A stretch of DNA of 64,000 nt from contig NZ_JBHEQA010000002.1 of the NCBI RefSeq assembly GCF_043678055.1, positions 992,001 through 1,056,000 on the forward strand, written 5' to 3'. This document shows positions 63,035-64,000 of the stretch, one piece after another. This stretch comes from Spongiimicrobium salis. Lineage in GTDB: Bacteria > Bacteroidota > Bacteroidia > Flavobacteriales > Flavobacteriaceae. The number at the start of each line of letters is the position of its first letter. The first letter of the stretch is position 1. The notes beneath the pieces are model-generated. The model had not been told where the DNA came from, did no database searches, and worked only from the letters and a program-made list of their open reading frames with translations. A program made the position numbers and the translations under genes.

Positions 63035-63251
63035 AGTTAGCAATTAATTTTTAGGCGAGCAACTTAATAAATATATAATAACTCAATTACGTATAAACCT
63101 CTTTTTTAGACTTCCAAAAACCGAAAAAAATGCAATTTTAACATATCTGTCAGTAAAAAAAAGTGAGTTTTATCATTCGAATCTGACACTTCATCGAAAT
63201 TTTTTGTTTTTCTGATAAAATCATCGCGCTAGACTATTGTTATTTTTTTTC

Positions 63252-63259
63252 CATCTTTG
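63252..63259 (+). promoter_or_regulatory. -7-like box of the epimerase gene
   Basis: CATCTTTG, 7 of 8 to TAnnTTTG, 35 bp before the ATG at 63295. The TGATAAAATCA at 63213-63223 upstream is one base short of the stress-regulon dyad and at the wrong distance. Confidence 0.4.
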
Positions 63260-63294
63260 CATGGATTCTCCAATAGGAGTTTTAGTTAGAATAT

Positions 63295-64000
63295 ATGACA
63301 ATATTAGTTACAGGTGCGGCTGGTTTTATAGGATATCACGTTTCCAAAAGATTATTGGAACAAAATCATACGGTTATCGGCATAGATAACATGAACGATT
63401 ACTATTCCCCTGATTTAAAATTTGCCCGTCTGCAACAGCTGGGAATTTCAAGGACGGCGGCGGAAAAAAACAATCATCCTACAACCTCTAAAGATTCTCC
63501 ATCGTTATTTACGTTCATTCGTATGGAATTACAGGATAGGCATCATTTACCTTTGATTTTCGAACAATTTCAAATCGAAGCCGTCTGTAACCTAGCTGCG
63601 CAAGCCGGGGTACGCTATAGTCTGGAGCACCCTGAAGCCTATGTGGACAGCAATATTGTAGGTTTCATGAATTTGTTGGAGTGCTGTCGTAATTTCAATA
63701 TAAACCATCTGGTCTATGCCAGTAGTTCCAGTGTTTACGGTTTAAACAAGGAAATTCCTTTTTCTACCAGCGCCAAAGTAGACCACCCCATAAGTATTTA
63801 TGCTGCCAGTAAAAAAAGTAATGAGTTGATGGCCCATACCTATAGCCACCTTTTTGAGCTCCCCACTACGGGATTGCGCTTTTTCACCGTTTATGGCCCC
63901 TGGGGCAGGCCGGATATGGCCATCTACTTGTTTACAGAGGCCATTTCCAAAAATAAGCCCATAAAAGTCTTCAATCAAGGGAACATGGAACGTGATTTTA
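63295..64000 (+). CDS. UDP-glucuronate 4-epimerase-like NAD-dependent epimerase, 3' end outside window
   Basis: 235 codons are visible and the frame is still open at the edge. It starts MTILVTGAAGFIGYHVSKRL (Rossmann GxxGxxG). The segment IDNMNDYYSPDLKFARL is characteristic of UDP-glucuronate 4-epimerases (CapI/LspL), and AAQAGVRYSLEHPEAY is also typical. Catalytic Ser/Tyr/Lys: SSSSVYG and IYAASKKSNE, i.e. YxxxK with AAS between. It would convert UDP-glucuronate from Ugd to UDP-galacturonate for the local polymer. Confidence 0.93.
   Translation, partial: MTILVTGAAGFIGYHVSKRLLEQNHTVIGIDNMNDYYSPDLKFARLQQLGISRTAAEKNNHPTTSKDSPSLFTFIRMELQDRHHLPLIFEQFQIEAVCNLAAQAGVRYSLEHPEAYVDSNIVGFMNLLECCRNFNINHLVYASSSSVYGLNKEIPFSTSAKVDHPISIYAASKKSNELMAHTYSHLFELPTTGLRFFTVYGPWGRPDMAIYLFTEAISKNKPIKVFNQGNMERDF

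Noticed and set aside
63213..63223. TGATAAAATCA before the epimerase gene as a regulon operator
   Set aside because: The dyad is 11 rather than 12 bp and its centre is 37.5 bp from the -7 box instead of 33.
1..64000. tRNA, rRNA, riboswitch, transposase or phage genes
   Set aside because: None could be recognised by reading either strand; small structured RNAs would need a covariance-model search to exclude.

Overview
The window looks like chromosomal DNA of a marine-type Flavobacteriaceae (Bacteroidota). Promoters fit the Bacteroidota -7 consensus TAnnTTTG, two giant secreted proteins end in type IX secretion (T9SS) sorting domains, and Wzc/Wza-type exopolysaccharide genes, SusD-free FnIII/beta-helix lipoproteins and an ABC-permease/M1-peptidase fusion are present. 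All of these are typical of that family. I see no rRNA, tRNA, CRISPR array or insertion sequence.

Layout. 1-1612: 3' end of a non-ribosomal peptide synthetase with a terminal thioesterase. 1613-4870: a membrane-anchored TPR-CHAT (caspase-like) protease. 5293-13141: a LytS/LytTR two-component pair, divergent from an operon of a small protein, an ABC ATPase, a permease-M1 peptidase fusion and a serine beta-lactamase-like hydrolase. A 21-bp-periodic direct repeat lies between the two. 13232-15902: a hypothetical gene, cardiolipin synthase and a lipoprotein.

16056-27314 is the most interesting block. It holds seven double-domain universal stress proteins, two small companion proteins, thioredoxin, a short ribosome-hibernation factor, a TerB-like protein and a possible 36-residue membrane microprotein. 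It also holds a soluble PAS-PAS histidine kinase coupled by a 4-bp overlap to a response regulator whose output is a whole CRP/FNR protein. In front of eight transcription starts in this block I find the same 43-bp unit: a dyad TGAnA-N2-TATCA (or AATCA) whose centre is exactly 33 bp from the centre of a TAnnTTTG -7 box. This places a CRP/FNR-type operator near -41. I read it as one dormancy/stress regulon controlled by the adjacent kinase-regulator pair, functionally reminiscent of FixL/FixK or DosS/DosR systems.

27311-30427: RidA, a DUF1338 (2-oxoadipate dioxygenase-type) enzyme, a divergent LysR and a PhnA-type zinc-ribbon protein. 30511-64000 is an exopolysaccharide and cell-surface region. 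It contains a PHP tyrosine phosphatase, two giant T9SS-secreted paralogues (3436 and 2499 residues), the BY-kinase Wzc, the export lipoprotein Wza, a WbpM-like sugar-nucleotide 4,6-dehydratase and a DegT aminotransferase. It continues with UDP-glucose dehydrogenase, two paralogous FnIII/right-handed-beta-helix lipoproteins, and the start of a UDP-glucuronate 4-epimerase that runs off the end. Ugd and the epimerase imply uronic acids in the polymer, and the beta-helix lipoproteins are candidates for acting on it.
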